Source: Nematostella vectensis (taxonomy: Eukaryota > Cnidaria > Anthozoa > Actiniaria > Edwardsiidae). From it: a stretch of 64,000 nucleotides of DNA. The DNA lies in NCBI RefSeq assembly GCF_932526225.1, contig NC_064035.1, positions 10,031,296-10,095,295 of the forward strand. The letters are read 5' to 3'. Positions 1 through 13,500 of this stretch are shown here, one piece after another (within the stretch, counting starts at the first letter, position 1; each line of letters starts with the position of its first letter). Both the position numbers and the translations under genes were made by a program. The notes below the pieces were generated by a model. That model saw only the letters and a list, made by a program, of their open reading frames with translations. It searched no databases and was not told where the DNA came from.

Positions 1-2055
1 GCTGCGTACTTACTCTTTTCGGCGATTAAATATTATATAAAATATTTAAATGAAATGAGCAATTAGAACAAAAATAATGATATTTTCTGTATATTACTAT
101 ATACCATTACATCATGTGTTACGATATGTAAGCTAAATACACATATTACTATATTATACTATGTATGCGTTACGCTATGTAAGCCAAACGGAAATAATTT
201 CCAATGTACCACGCACACGAGTTGCAGGGGACCTGCCAGTAATCTCAAGCGCAAAGTAAAACGCGTGGGGACACTTGCTGAGTAAACAGCTAATAAAATA
301 TATAGATTTAATGTGAACAACAATTGACAACAACTCTATCAGGTATATTCAATATCAATATCAGCTGTAGTGCTCCAATCCTGAGCGAATGCAACCCAAA
401 ATTTGATGTATTTAAACCTATTAATAGCTTTAAACGTATTACTCAGTATAACCTCTCTGGCTCTTAGCTCGAGAATATGAAAATCTGGTACTAGGCCTTA
501 GAAAATAACCTGTTGTCTTATTTCCAAGTGATCTAAATAATACTCATCTGACTTAATGTCATCAAGTGCTAAGTTAGCATATCTCATAAGCATATTCAAT
601 GGGCAAGTAGGCTTGCCTACTCTGGCAACGAATCCGGATACCTCCGGATACGCTCTCGAAAATGAATCAAAATGAATCCGTATGACGGCACCCTGTACTT
701 TTCAGCGTTTTCAAACGTTTGAATCCGTGTTAGTGTGGACGGCTGGATCCAGGCGAACACGATTCGAAAACGATAGTGTGGACGCGAATCAAGTGATGCG
801 TTTACGGTGAATAATCCGGATACTTTTGAATCCGTGTTAGTGTGGACTTTTTTTGGATAAATTGTACAGTGTTGCCCCAATTACGGAGAATGAAAGAAAA
901 TTAAAAATATTTTTCTGTACGCGCGCGTCCCCACTTTCGCGCATTCAATTTTTGACCAATCAGAGACGCGAGGGGCACGGTCACGGGGAAAATCCACAGG
1001 AATCCCATCGTGACCACGGGAACTTTATCGTATAGCTATACCACTTTTCTATGACTATGGGGCTCCGTTATAAATTTTTCTAGCTTAAGATACCCTAAGG
1101 AATAGGACTAATGGATTTGACTTTTATACTATTTATCCCTTGGGTATTTCCATCAGAATTTACCAAATAAATAAATAACTCCCCCCACTTTTAACAGCCT
1201 ATCAAAGTGAAACACCAATGTACTGGGTCAGTGTTTTTTCTTGTTTGGTTTGAAATTTGCCCAAGAACCTGATCTATACTTCTGCTGTACAGTAGTTTTT
1301 GTATCACCTTAGTTTGGTGGATATCCTCAAGACAATTTATCCCTTTGACTAATGGCTTACCATCTTGATCTTGTTTTGTTTAATTTGCAGTTGAGGAGTG
1401 GGAGGAACCCTTCTCAGATTGTAAACATTCCTGAACTTACGTAGGCTCAATTTCCTTGGAACCGAGCATAGAACTTATGAAGTCTCTAACCAAACTTGAG
1501 TAACTGACTAAACAGTAATGATGACTCAGCTCGTTATTTTAAACCAACAATAATAATTTAAACAATCATCTCTTGGTTCAAAGCCCCAGATGAACTGGTA
1601 GCCTAAAGCATAACAAATGTAAAGCTTTATTGCAATGATAAAAAACTCAGTTTATCGAGTAAAACTGGATGCATTACAGTAGTGCTAGAACTGTTGACAG
1701 CGAATACAGTATTGATCCTAATATGTATAATTTGTCAGAGCTTTCCAAAATACTTGAATGCTTTTTCGGATTGCGTAAAAAATATTGATGGATGAAGGAG
1801 CAAAAATGAAATAAAATAGCTTTAACAACTGAAATTGTGTTCAAGACGTAGTAGGAACAAAATCAGTAACACAGTAGCACATATTTCAAAAAGGTTGAAG
1901 TAGTTTTTCTAAAAAAAAGGGTTCCTACTTCAGACAACCAAAGGACGATTCTCTAAAATTATTGCTAGCATCTGGTATCAAACAAGTCCAACAGCAATTC
2001 ATAAATAACTATTAAAAATAAATTATGTCCTGTGTGTGATATGGGCTGCGTCTGT
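1..2055. other. Gene-poor left flank
   Basis: I see no supportable coding exon here. The stretch at about 600-850 looks like a dispersed repeat: the segment TTTGAATCCGTGTTAGTGTG occurs at about 717 and again at about 824, and CCGGATAC-type words recur around it. The rest is AT-rich DNA without long open frames. The right edge is the 3' side of LSM12 on the minus strand. Confidence 0.6.
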
Positions 2056-4180
2056 TTATTTGGCTGATGAATCTGTCTGTTCTTGCTGCTCATAATGCTT
2101 TTTAACCTTCAACATAAACCAAACAGGATGTTAGTGAGTTTCTGGGTTTTAATCCACTTTTGTCTGTAACATTCTTTTGCAGATTTCAACAATTTTGTTT
2201 TTCGATTTTTCATTTTCATTTGTTTTTATTCTAACCATAAAACAGCCACTCCACCAAAATTCTTTTGCAGATTTCAACAATTTTGTTTTTCTATTTTTCA
2301 TTTTCATTTGTTTTTATTCTAACCATAAAACAGCCACTCCACCAAAATGGTAGTTTTCTAAAACCAGGAATAACTGACAGATTAAGAGATTCCGATCCTT
2401 AACTTACTATTTCTTTGATGTATGTAAAGGATCTCTCGTCATGTCCAGACATGTTTCCAACTTTGTATGGTGGTACTATGGTTACTCTGTCCATGACAAC
2501 TATATCTTTATCTTTCCAAGAAATTTCAGAGAACCTGAAAACAGAAAATGACACTTGAAGGGGTTGGATGAGCTCAAAAGACTTTCACAACCACATGCCT
2601 AGTCTAAAAATATGAGAAATCAGATTATGACACACCACCAATAAGCTACCCCCACTCCCCTCCCATAAGAGGTGCATTACTTATAAACTACAATTTGCTA
2701 AAATACAACAAACTGGATCAAAGATAAACACAACCAGGCTTGATTTCTATGACATTGTGTGTACAGTTGAACTTAAACCTCATTTATGCGACTTGTTTTT
2801 GCTGTCAAAGCACCAGAATGTCCCATCCTTGAACTAAGGAACACAAGCTTTTAGTAAGCTCACATACAGTCAACAAGTAAAATTCAGGGCCTAGAAACAG
2901 GAAGATACTATCCATGTTTCAACAGGGATTCGAACACGTCCAAGCAGTGGTGAGAGGCCCCATACGTGATGCACTAACACACTGGGCCACCTGTGTACCC
3001 ATATGTACACAGGTATAGAGGTGTAACAATAGGTTACAATAGGTAGATTTATTACCGTACCCTACCATCCAATATATAATAACTCACAGCTTTTAATACA
3101 AACCATGGCTGCCGGACTAATAGACCCGATCCACACATGTCTAAAAAAGCAACTATTTTGTTCCATTTTTAAGCAAAAAGAAAACAATATCAAGCTCTAC
3201 AGCAGATGCATTTGTTCACCATTTTGCTTGGTTGTATTGCAAAATGTTCTTTTTTTTTTCCATCCAAACAGCAGCGAATGGGTATTGTTTTCAAAATGGT
3301 TACTGTGAAAAGTGTTTTCAAATTGTTTCAATCTCATATCTGTAACAAAAAGGTTGCATTTACAAATGAAAACAGACATCTTGGGACATGTCTTATGTAA
3401 GGGCCTTTGCAAAGTCAGCTCTACTTACGTTTTAGCGATAGTATCAAACAATTTCTGGCCCTCTGGTGTCACGCCAACACCCACTCTCCCAATAGCTTGG
3501 CTTTTTTCCAACTTATTTGCCTTTATTCTCTTGTCTATCTTGTCTAGATCAAGTGGAGGCAGGGGGTTTTGGGTGGCACTCCCCATGTCTATGATATTAA
3601 ACTTCTGTAAACAGGTCATGTTTAACATTCTAACATCCTGGTTTCCTTTTCTTGCTCCTTTGGTCTCTGTTGGTGTTTCTGTTTATTTCAGGTAGTTAAA
3701 AAACAACTAACTGTGACATGTTATAAATCAGCAGCCGGCAGAACATAGAAGTATAAAGAGTGTACATCATTTCTAAGTATATTTAATCAACATTGAAACC
3801 GTGTTCGAAAGAAACAAAAACATTATAGCATGAAAGAAATCTTTGCTATAGAAAGAGGTCGTAACAAATATAAGGATAACTCAATGAGCTTTCTATCACA
3901 TCATTTACGATCTGTTGAACAATGGTTTTAAGTTCTTGGGCAACTTTTTCCCTACAACAACTAAATAACTTTGCAATACCTCATTAACCGCATCGAAAAG
4001 GATACTAATAACGATGAATTTCGAAGCATAGTCAAAGGCTACAACTTCTCCCTCTATTTTCTCGCCAAATCGGGTAACACAGGCGACCAGTGAACCCGGT
4101 GGAATGTCCTTAGCTTCCCTAGCCATCGCTCTTGGGTCACCGGTCGCCATGTTTAGACTAGGCGAACCGTTATACTTCAT
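2056..4180 (-). CDS. LSM12: LSM12 homolog (LSm domain plus anticodon-binding-like domain)
   Basis: Four exons on the minus strand: 4180-4006, 3666-3429, 2534-2408 and 2106-2056, joined in phases 1, 2 and 0. They encode 196 aa, against about 195 aa for human LSM12. The N-terminal LSm part contains GEVVAFDYASKFIVIK, the family signature. Exon 2 carries the start of the AD domain (LEKSQAIGRVGVGVTPEGQ) and exon 3 carries KDIVVMDRVTIVPPYKV. The protein ends YEQQEQTDSSAK. The first ATG (4180) gives MKYNGSPSLN; a second in-frame ATG at 4150 (MATGDPRAM) is equally plausible. In other animals LSM12 associates with ataxin-2 and RNA complexes, and it has been linked to NAADP-triggered calcium release. 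The gene is intact, and its 5' end faces the start of the UBX-LRR gene 350 bases away. Confidence 0.95.
2172..2347. repeat. 88-bp tandem duplication in LSM12 intron 3
   Basis: Two near-identical 88-base copies, 2172-2259 and 2260-2347, both starting TTCTTTTGCAGATTTCAAC and ending at CCACTCCACCAAAA. They differ at about one position (TTCGATTTTT versus TTCTATTTTT), so the duplication is recent. It lies wholly inside the last intron. Confidence 0.95.
2925..2997 (-). repeat. tRNA-derived SINE-like fragment
   Basis: Read on the minus strand, an A-box-like segment TGGCCCAGTGTGTTAGTGC is followed about 35 bases later by a B-box-like GTTCGAATCCC. This is the internal pol III promoter arrangement of tRNAs and tRNA-derived SINEs. 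The cloverleaf is not convincing, so a SINE head or tRNA pseudogene is more likely than a functional tRNA. It sits in LSM12 intron 2. Confidence 0.4.
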
Positions 4181-4530
4181 AGATATCCGAATTATTTAAC
4201 ATTGCTTGTAAAATCTTCATCTATTAGCAAACATAAAGTATATAGCTTGCCACGCTTTATAAAAACGCATGCTAAATTCGGCTGAGGGTAATTAGGAATT
4301 TGGAACAACGTTTGGGACTTTAGCAAAATATAAAAAAGAAACATATTCGATCAAACGTATTTACTCGTAAGCCATTAAATTAAAGGTATCAAAGTGGAAA
4401 AGTAACCAATTTTTATTTCAAACTATCTTATTTCTACAAGAAAAAAAAACGTAAGGAAAAGATTGGATCAATTTCTCCCAACTGCACAAAGCACCGCTGA
4501 CCAAAGCCCAAAAGAAAGTAAGTAAACAAG
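4181..4530. promoter_or_regulatory. Bidirectional promoter region, LSM12 / UBA-UBX-LRR gene
   Basis: Only 350 bases separate the divergent start codons at 4180 (-) and 4531 (+). No TATA box is obvious. The plus-strand start codon lies within AAGATGGCGGC (4528-4538), which matches the YY1 consensus often found at the start of TATA-less housekeeping genes. Both genes have housekeeping character, consistent with one shared promoter. Confidence 0.5.
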
Positions 4531-7500
4531 ATGGCGGCAAATTTGGTAAGTAAACCTTTGTGAAATTTGAAAATAACAATGTTAACATGGGATTTCATTT
4601 GTTTGCACTCGAAAAACACGGCGTAAATGTAATTTTAACGATTGAACGATTGACTTATGATGGGAGACTAATCTAGAATATATGAGACAAGTAAGACAAT
4701 ACTACTGCCCGACCTCTAAAAATAGCTGTCACTATTTGTTTTTGTTGGTAACAACTCCTTGATTCTCTCATCTTGAATGTTGCGCACGAATCTCGAATAT
4801 TTATTACATACTAATGATTTAAAGCCACTACATATTAGTGGCTTTAAATTCTGCACTGCAGATATCAGATAACCGTTTGTGAATTTTATTATAGAGTATA
4901 GATGAGGTACTGGCAGGGCTAGCGTCAATGGGTTTTGAAATCAGTGAATGCCAAGAAGCAATACACGCAGGAAACACAACTATAGAATCTGCTATTGAAT
5001 GGTATATATGTATAATGCATTGATGTCAACCTATAGGCTGTGACATATGTGATCTTTTTTTACCCTGGCATATTATGTAGCTCTCTGACCGTAATCATTC
5101 AAATAAGTGTCTCTCTTAAATAAGAGTTTCCCCAGAATAATTGTGTTGCGCCTAATATAATCCTGTGATGTGGGAATGCACGCTGGGGAGAAACAGTGTG
5201 GCCAAAATAAAACAAGATGGCAAAACCACTGGGTTAATGCATGCAAGCAGTTCTTAAAATATATGTTGTATTGAGTACAACACTCAAGCAGCTTATGTTT
5301 GAGGAGTGTTGTACACCAGACTTGGAAGAACATGTCTCATTTCAAATTCTCTCTTTCTTCCTCCTTATTAGGCCATTCCAGCTAAAAGCTTGCATGTGCA
5401 ATCAACATGGAAACCTATCTCAGCTACTGTCATGCAGCATGCGCTATGTTTGGTTCAAGCTTATAAAGCTGTGTGTTGCATTCTGGTAGCTAGGGTAGGT
5501 TTCTTTAGAAATGCGTTCGCAAGCTTATAGCTGAAATGGCCTATTAACATACCTGTCAACTCTCCCGTATTAGGCGAGAGTCTCAAGATTTTGGACCCCT
5601 TCTCCCGCTCTCCTGCGTTGAGCACCAAATCTCCCGCTTTTTATCATTTTTTATAAAAAAAGAAGAAATTTTCTATGAAAATATTTGAAACAATAATTCC
5701 CTTGCATAGCACAATTTATATAGCACCCTCGTGAGATCTATAAGTGGATTTGTTGTGAGAGCTTTCTATACGGCAAACTCCTGCAAGGTTAAACCCACCC
5801 CTCCCCCCAGGAAATGAATATACCCCACCCCTCCCCCGGAAAAATTCTCAAGCCTTGAGATTTTCGGAGGTTAACAGGTATGTATTAACCAGTTATCTAA
5901 GTCACGACATTCAAACATCACATCAATTAATATTACTGTGGCTGATCTCTCCTATTCAATATGTGTGCTATTTATCATCCTCAGGCTAGTTAATGTGAAA
6001 CAGCCCAAGCAAACCTCCCAGGTAGGGAATTGGCATGGGGATTCAAAATAGTATTATATTGAATTTCAAGTCAATTAAAAATGTTTTCTTCAAAAAATAG
6101 CAAAAACATGGCAATATTCTTATTATCCTGCTTCTTTTTAACTTCAACATTGACAGCACTCTTCAGAGGAATTTATTAGAGCATCAACATCATCAGTTGT
6201 ACCAGCTTCTGAGGCTGTCACACCAAGTGGTTCCTTAACTTCCAGATATGCAGCAAGTGAAGAAAGCAGAGCTGCAAAGGAGAATTTTCTAAGGAAAGAG
6301 AGAGAAGTGGCTCGCATAGAAGCAAAGAAAAGGAAACTTGAAGAAATAAAGGTTAGAGTGTTGAATATTGCTTTTATCATATTATTTCCTTATTTTATTT
6401 TCAACATAAGGGGGGATGGCACACATTTCCATTTCCACCTAAATAATAGTAAGACTGTTCAATAAATTTGGGGTATGGATTTAGAATGGATAATTTAGTA
6501 AATAGTCCCTTTATTCCAAGGTGAACATGCTCTTATGCTGATACACGCATATAATAAATATCACTCAAATGCCTGTTGGCTTGAACTGAATTTTGTCGAC
6601 ACATAGCTGCAACATTGTTGCCAATATATCTTTGTTTAATGTAATTGTTGCTGCCCAACAGGCCAGAGAATTAGCATTAAAGCAGATTGCAGATGACAAA
6701 GAAATGAGGAAAAGTAGAACATCTTACAAGTCTCCTCCAACAACAGGCGTGGCAACAACGCTACCCACTGCAACATCAAGCTCACCAGCTGACTCACACC
6801 TCACTATGTTACAGGTATTGCCCCGCCTAGATGATGTTTATTTTGGTAAGGTAAAGACTTCAGAAAGATAGCCATGATACAATCATGACTAAAGAAGTAG
6901 CTTTATTGGCATCATATAAGACTATTCACAAGCTAAAAGAGTTTTCCAGGATTCTAAATTCAATACAAAAATAGCACTCTGTCTGACCTTGTGTACATCA
7001 TATATTGTGTAAGTTACATTTGACATCTTGTGAATTATAATTATTTTCAGGTTCGACTACCTGATGGGCTTGTAAGGAAGGTCTCTATGGCAGCAGATAC
7101 TATCCTTGAGAAAGCTGTAACATCTGTCTGCCCAGATACCTCTATAAGGTCTGGAGAAGCTGAAATCATACAGGTACAGAGAGTTATTTAGTTTCAGATC
7201 CATGTGCCCTAGTAGGGGGACCTTGCCCTCCCCCTATGGACTTCAGAAAAATGCATGGGATCTAAGTAACCTCTTGGGGGTGCCTTTTCTTCAGAATTTA
7301 ACTCCCCCTTTAAGAAGTCTGAGATCCAACATCGAGACCCATCTAGCTGAAGTCTTGAATATCTGATGTTACTTATTAACCCAACCTCTGATTTAAACAA
7401 TCCTAGCCCTTCCCTCATAAAGTGTTTACCCCACAAGAGATGTCCATGAGTCTTAAGGATGTTGGGCTACACCCTTCAGGGTCTATCGTAATCAGGATGC

Positions 7501-10500
7501 TTTACAATCAACAGTCAAGAGGTGAGGAAATGTTTGAAATATAGCACAATTGTTTACCACTTTGATGAGTTGATGCTATAGCTACCACTTCTTGCTTTAT
7601 ATTGCTGCAAGTTCAATTCTTTTATTATCATCACTATCATTGGCCTTACCAGTCTTATTAGTGGTAGGCTTCATGTGTGTAGCGAGCTAGCTGCAATTCC
7701 AGAACATGAAAGCACACTCTTTACAACACTCTTAACTTACCTATTTGTGAAATTTGGTAAAACATCACCATTACAATCATCAAGGTCACTACAATTTTTT
7801 ACAAGTTTCCCTCATATATTACCATCATTTTCATCTCTATTTTAATGGTTTCTTTCATAAATATATCAGACAATGACCAGAGTCTTGGAGTATTACCACT
7901 TAGAGGAACAGATCAGCCAGCATTGCAGGAAAACCATCAGGCTATACCAGATCTACCTGGGGGTGACAATGAGCTTGAGATACCAGACCCTGAAGACCAT
8001 GATGAAGAACACCAACATGATCCTTATGATCAGATGGCTGGTCTGGACCCTGGAAATGTGGCCATGCTTCCTAGAATGCCACAATTTGGCCCGGCAAGAC
8101 GGCATGTTTGGGGTGATGGTGTTCGGCTTGGTGAGCCCAACCCTCATGCTCGACCATCTCAGCATGGACATGTATTGCCTTCAAATGAAGATGCAGGACG
8201 GAGGCAGGAAATGATAGCTCAGTGTTTGCAAAGGTTTGCAGGTAAGGTATGCTTTGTTCAAAACTTTAAAACTATGCTTTAGATGTAAGGGGGAATAATC
8301 CTCCCAGCAAAGCCCATTGGAACGACATGACAGAAAAACCTGGAAAACGTGCAATTCCAGATAGAGAGAGAAGACACAATTTCTTCAGTGGCTATAGGTT
8401 CCTTGTATTACGGACTGATTTTTAAAACACAAATAACTTGAGGCTAAAGTGCACACAACCAGATTTTGGCTTTTTAAGATAGTTTTTCTTGATCATCATT
8501 GCCCTGTGTATCAGCTCAGGGACAAAAAGCTCAAATTTCAATGACACTTTACAAAAAGTTGCATCAATTTAAAAAAAGTCGCACTTGATATTTTGTTTGC
8601 TATAAGTTTCTAAGAACTCAGGGAAATTCTCTGCCTTATTCGATGTGAAATGGGCTTATTTGAAGCGTCACGTCATTTTTTTCCGTCATGTCCATTGGAA
8701 CTGATCTCCTGTTTGGACCTGACCCCATACATCCATCTTTTAATATTAACATAACTCACATTGTGTTCCATCTCTTTGTCACAGAATCTAACCAGGAAGT
8801 CGAAGATATTCTTCAACTCCACAGAGATGTACCAAGGTTGGAAGACCTATGTATCACTAATGTCTCCCTGCGGCTGGCAGGACAGCGACACCTTCAACCA
8901 CTGGTCACACTTGGTGTTTTACCACATAATGTGTGTGACAAAATTATAAGCCGACTGGTGGAAGACAAAGCCTTGACACCTAAAGTACTGCATGCTTTTA
9001 TTTCATGGTACGTACATGCTTTTATTTCCTTTGTTTAGCAATTTTTTTTCAAGAGTTCTAAATGCAAAACATGCAATTTTATTTTTTATGCATGCCTCAA
9101 ATATTGTTCAAGTGAAAAGCTGTGTTATCCAGTAAGGTTTATATATTGAATTAAGTAGTTCTCAAAATTTCCAAGGCCAGTCACACTGGAGAAAAAGGGC
9201 CGGTGACATACAAAAAGTGGAGGCTGTAAAATGTGTTAAAAACTTAGGGTTGTATCTGTCTGCCTTATTTATAGCTGCTTACGGTACATCAAACTGGACT
9301 GCTACTTGCTTGTCACTAATGATCTTCTTGCTGAACTCAGGTATGTTTCACATTAAAGCAAATCTAATGTCACAGTAGTCTGAAGCCATAAACAGGTTTT
9401 TGGCAGTATTACTTTTTTTTTTACAATGAAGCATATTTTGATTGATATAGTTTCTTCTTGTGTGAAGTTAGAAATTTTTCTTCTGAATTTTGAGCTTTAA
9501 TTTGCTTGTGAAAGTGAGGTTTTGGCAAGTTCAAGCTTGGTTACATCTGTTTTTCAAATATTTTCCAATATTTTTTTCCAATATCCTTCCACAGTTCCTG
9601 CTTTTCAAGCCCTTTTAGCCAAATGTTTTCCACAGTGGTGATTTGGAGTTTCCTATTAATGAAAAACAAATGTTGGGCTTACTGTTTTCAATGTTGGGCT
9701 TACAGGTTCCATAGACAGCTTGTGCACTTGAGCATAAAGTCTTGCCCAATCATCACAGATAAAGCACTTGAGGCAGTTGTTGGTAGGTGATGGCATAAAT
9801 TAAGAAATATACATAGAAAGGTCATGTCCTTTAATTCTAATAGCCCTGGCCTATGGGGTAGTGCATTTGTCCTTACCCCCTAGGTAGGGCCTTTTATTAG
9901 GGTATAGGGAAGCGTCCACTTGCTAAAAGTTTTTTGTCCTGTCTAGGAGTCTCTTCTGTGCTTTTTTGTTTGGATTGTGCATGTGCTGATGTTGGTTTTT
10001 ACTTGTTTAGTTCTGAAAAGACTTCAAACTTTGAACCTGAGTCAGTGCACTCAAATCACAGACAAATGCTTCTCTTATTTAAAAGGTGACATAACATGAA
10101 ATTGTGTGTTCATTGCATTTTAATTTGAGCTGCTTTTTGGGTTTTAATTACTGTCTTTATTATTATTGTCTTTTTTTAGATTTGCCAGCATTAACAACCC
10201 TTCAGCTTGATAACACAAAGGTTTGTGCTAATAAATCATTGTCAGCATCATCTTCATTCTCATCACTACTATTCAAACAATTATTATCACAATTATCTTC
10301 CTAAACACCAATACAGTTGTCTTTGTTGTCATGGTCATCATAACTAAACAGTTGTAAAAGTTTGGACATCATCATCGTTGTCGTTGTTGTCGTCGTCATC
10401 ATCATCACATTCCTGCAAATAGAATGCAGAATGCATTCTAAAGTGGTTGTCTTATTCTTCTTCAGATCTCTGATAAGGGGCTGATGTATTTCAGTGGCCA

Positions 10501-13500
10501 TGCAAATTGCATCCAGACGCTTGTCCACCTGAGCTTGAATGGTACAGGTGTCACCAATCAGGGTACAGCAAGTCTGGCAGGTAGTGAGAACACACCCTTG
10601 CCTACCAAGGCAACAACTCACCTTCCCATTAAATGATAAGTTGTTTTGTGTTCATTTCCAATGCAACAGTAAATATATTTTTAAATTCTTGAACATACTG
10701 CTGGAAAACAGGATGTCCTGAAAAGGTGCAAAATTGAGTATCATTTTATGTGAGAAAGGATTTTTCTACTGACGGAAACAACACTGCAATACATTATAGG
10801 GGGTGTATGGCCTCCTTGAAAATTGTTTGGAAGTGTTCACATGTTGGGTGCCTATTTTCACTCTTTTCATTACTGCTTGAAGATTGGAAGATTCTGCGGA
10901 TCCTTGGTCTCGAGAACACCAAGGTGAGACCATCATTATCCATAGTTTGGGAAGAATTTTCCTGTTTTTCCATTGTTATCATCATCATGAGTCGTATCGC
11001 TTGTTCATCTTCACCACTATAAGTATTTTTATCAAATAATTTTGATCAAAACCATCACTTTATTCACTAAATAGTTATTGTCAAGATCATAACCACGCAC
11101 TCACTTTTAGCATTCCCTCTTATCAAAGCATATTTTCTACTTGATGCTTAGATTACATCGCTGGATGTGATACGCCACCTACAGCATCTGAAAACCCTGA
11201 ATGTGGCTTTTACTGGTGTTACTGATGAGTGCCTGGTAGCGTTGAACTCTCACCCTTCCTTATCCTCGCTTAATATTCTTCAGACCAGTGTCACAGACAG
11301 AGGTCTTCAGCACCTAAAAGGTGGTTATAGCAAGCTCCTGGGGAAGGGGAGAAACGGGTATAATTACTGTCTAGTCGTCCCACCCATAATTCAACTACAG
11401 AAAACTGGACATCGATAATTATATTTTTATGCGCCACTTATAAATACAATAATAATGAATGTAATAAGACCGTAAATGTACATAATAACAATGCATGGTT
11501 GCAGAAAAGTATGTATTATACTATATTGTTCTGTTTTTTTTTTCCTGAATCATGAAACTTTTCGTTATATGAAGCAATTTTAGCGCTTTGTTATGAAAAA
11601 AAAATACGCACGGAAATATCAACGGTTGTAGTAGTTAATATATACAGTATCACGTTTTCGCGGGAGTAAATAGATGGAACCCTTTTTACACAGGCCTTCA
11701 GTTGACACACTTAAAGTTACCAGGTAGATTGTCTATCACGGATCAGGGACTCTTGGCAATACAGGGTAAGGCACATTCGATTATCCTTATCCGATATATC
11801 TACTTGACTTGCCTTTTGCGATATTTCCACTTGCTTGTGCCTTGTGCGATATATCCACTTGGCTTGCCTTGTGCGATACATCCACTTGCGTGCCTTGTGC
11901 GATATTTCTACTTGCTTGCATTGTGCCATAAATCTACTTGCTTGACTTGTGCGATATATCCACTTGGCTTGCCTTGTGCGATACATCCACTTGCGTGCCT
12001 TGTGCGATATTTCTACTTGCTTGCATTGTGCGATATATTCACTTGCGTCTTAGGTATTAGTCTGCACATAGTCTACCTAAGCTGTGGCTAGAACACCATA
12101 AAATTGCGTAACATACGTCTCCTTTTCCCAGGGTTGCCGCTGTCATCCCTAGATCTGTCGGACTATCGTAATATTACGGACTCTGGTGTCCAGTATATAG
12201 CTGGTATGACAAGGTACGGATCACAACAAGGGCAGCAAGAACAGTGTTTGTAATGTTAATTTATTATAATAAACCACGAATTTTCCTGTAATTTAGCTGA
12301 AATGCACCTTAGACTAAGGTACATTGTTGGCTTTAATTAAGTTAACTCATTACGTAGATTTATAGACTGGGGCCATCACTTCTTTAAGGTGCATTGTAGG
12401 CCTAATTAAGTTATCTCATGACTTATGTCGTAGCCCTATTAAATACCACCGATTATGATTATATGAGAGATGCGCTCTTCTGTGGTTGATATGTCGCCTC
12501 GTTTGTATGATGTTTCAGTTTGACGAGACTGTTACTTAGTAACACACGCCTCACAGATGAAGGGATGGTCCAACTATCAGGTACAAGGGCCTTGGGTCTT
12601 TCACTCATCACACATTGGTGACGGTATGGGCCAACTGTGAGGAGCAAGAGCGTGGTCATATTTGGGTGTAGAACAAAATTGTTTATTACAAAATTGTTTA
12701 TTTTTACCGTATGAAGAAAGCGAAAGTGTTTGTTGTTGTACAGGCCTTGCCAAGCTTGTGGAGCTGAACGTAGACAGGACCGTCGTCACAGATAAAGGAA
12801 GCCGAGTGTTGTCGAGTGAGTTTACCCAATATCCCAGACCGCGCTAAAGCCCCAACCTAACGAAACTCAAGTCAGACATGTTTTGCTACTTGCTAAAACT
12901 TTTCCCGTACCGCAACAACTTTCGTACATCGCACACTCCAGACTTTTTAAGCACACAAACTCACACACTCTAGGCCTTTTAAGCACTCAACTTTGTCTTG
13001 CCTTTTAATAGACAAAACAAACTCAGTTTTGGTTCCCCACGCTCGTGGCTTTTTTCGAGAGCGCACCGCGAAGATTCATCAAATAATCCACAGCGATTAT
13101 AAAAAAAAATCATGTATCCAAAGTTATTAAGCGCGTAAAAAAGCGTTTTCTATTTGACAGCATTCTTCTCTCGCAGATTTCGCGAATCTTCAAATCCTCG
13201 GTCTGTCTTCGACTGGAGTCACGGATAAGCTGTTGCGTGATGGTGTGCTCAATCGGTGCAAGAAGTTGTGTAAGCTGAATCTTAGCCGGACGAGTGTGAC
13301 AAACCGCGGCATCAAACACCTGGAGCTGAATTCATTGACTCTTCTGAATCTCGACTGGACTCGAGTGACCGCCGACTGTGGGCTGCTACTTACAGGTAAC
13401 TCGTGTTATTAATTTGCATGTATCAGTCTGATACGACACTACGAATAAACCTGGCAGATTAAGCACCATATCATGGAAACACACACTTTCGCCCGTAGCT

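Noticed and set aside
3105-3695. Plus-strand frames of 64-127 codons over LSM12 exon 2 and intron 2
   Set aside because: They run opposite a well-supported LSM12 exon and include intron sequence with poly-T; no known protein.
11702-12091. Frames of 89-129 codons on both strands
   Set aside because: Apart from the first 64 bases (LRR exon 17) they are the readings of a minisatellite.
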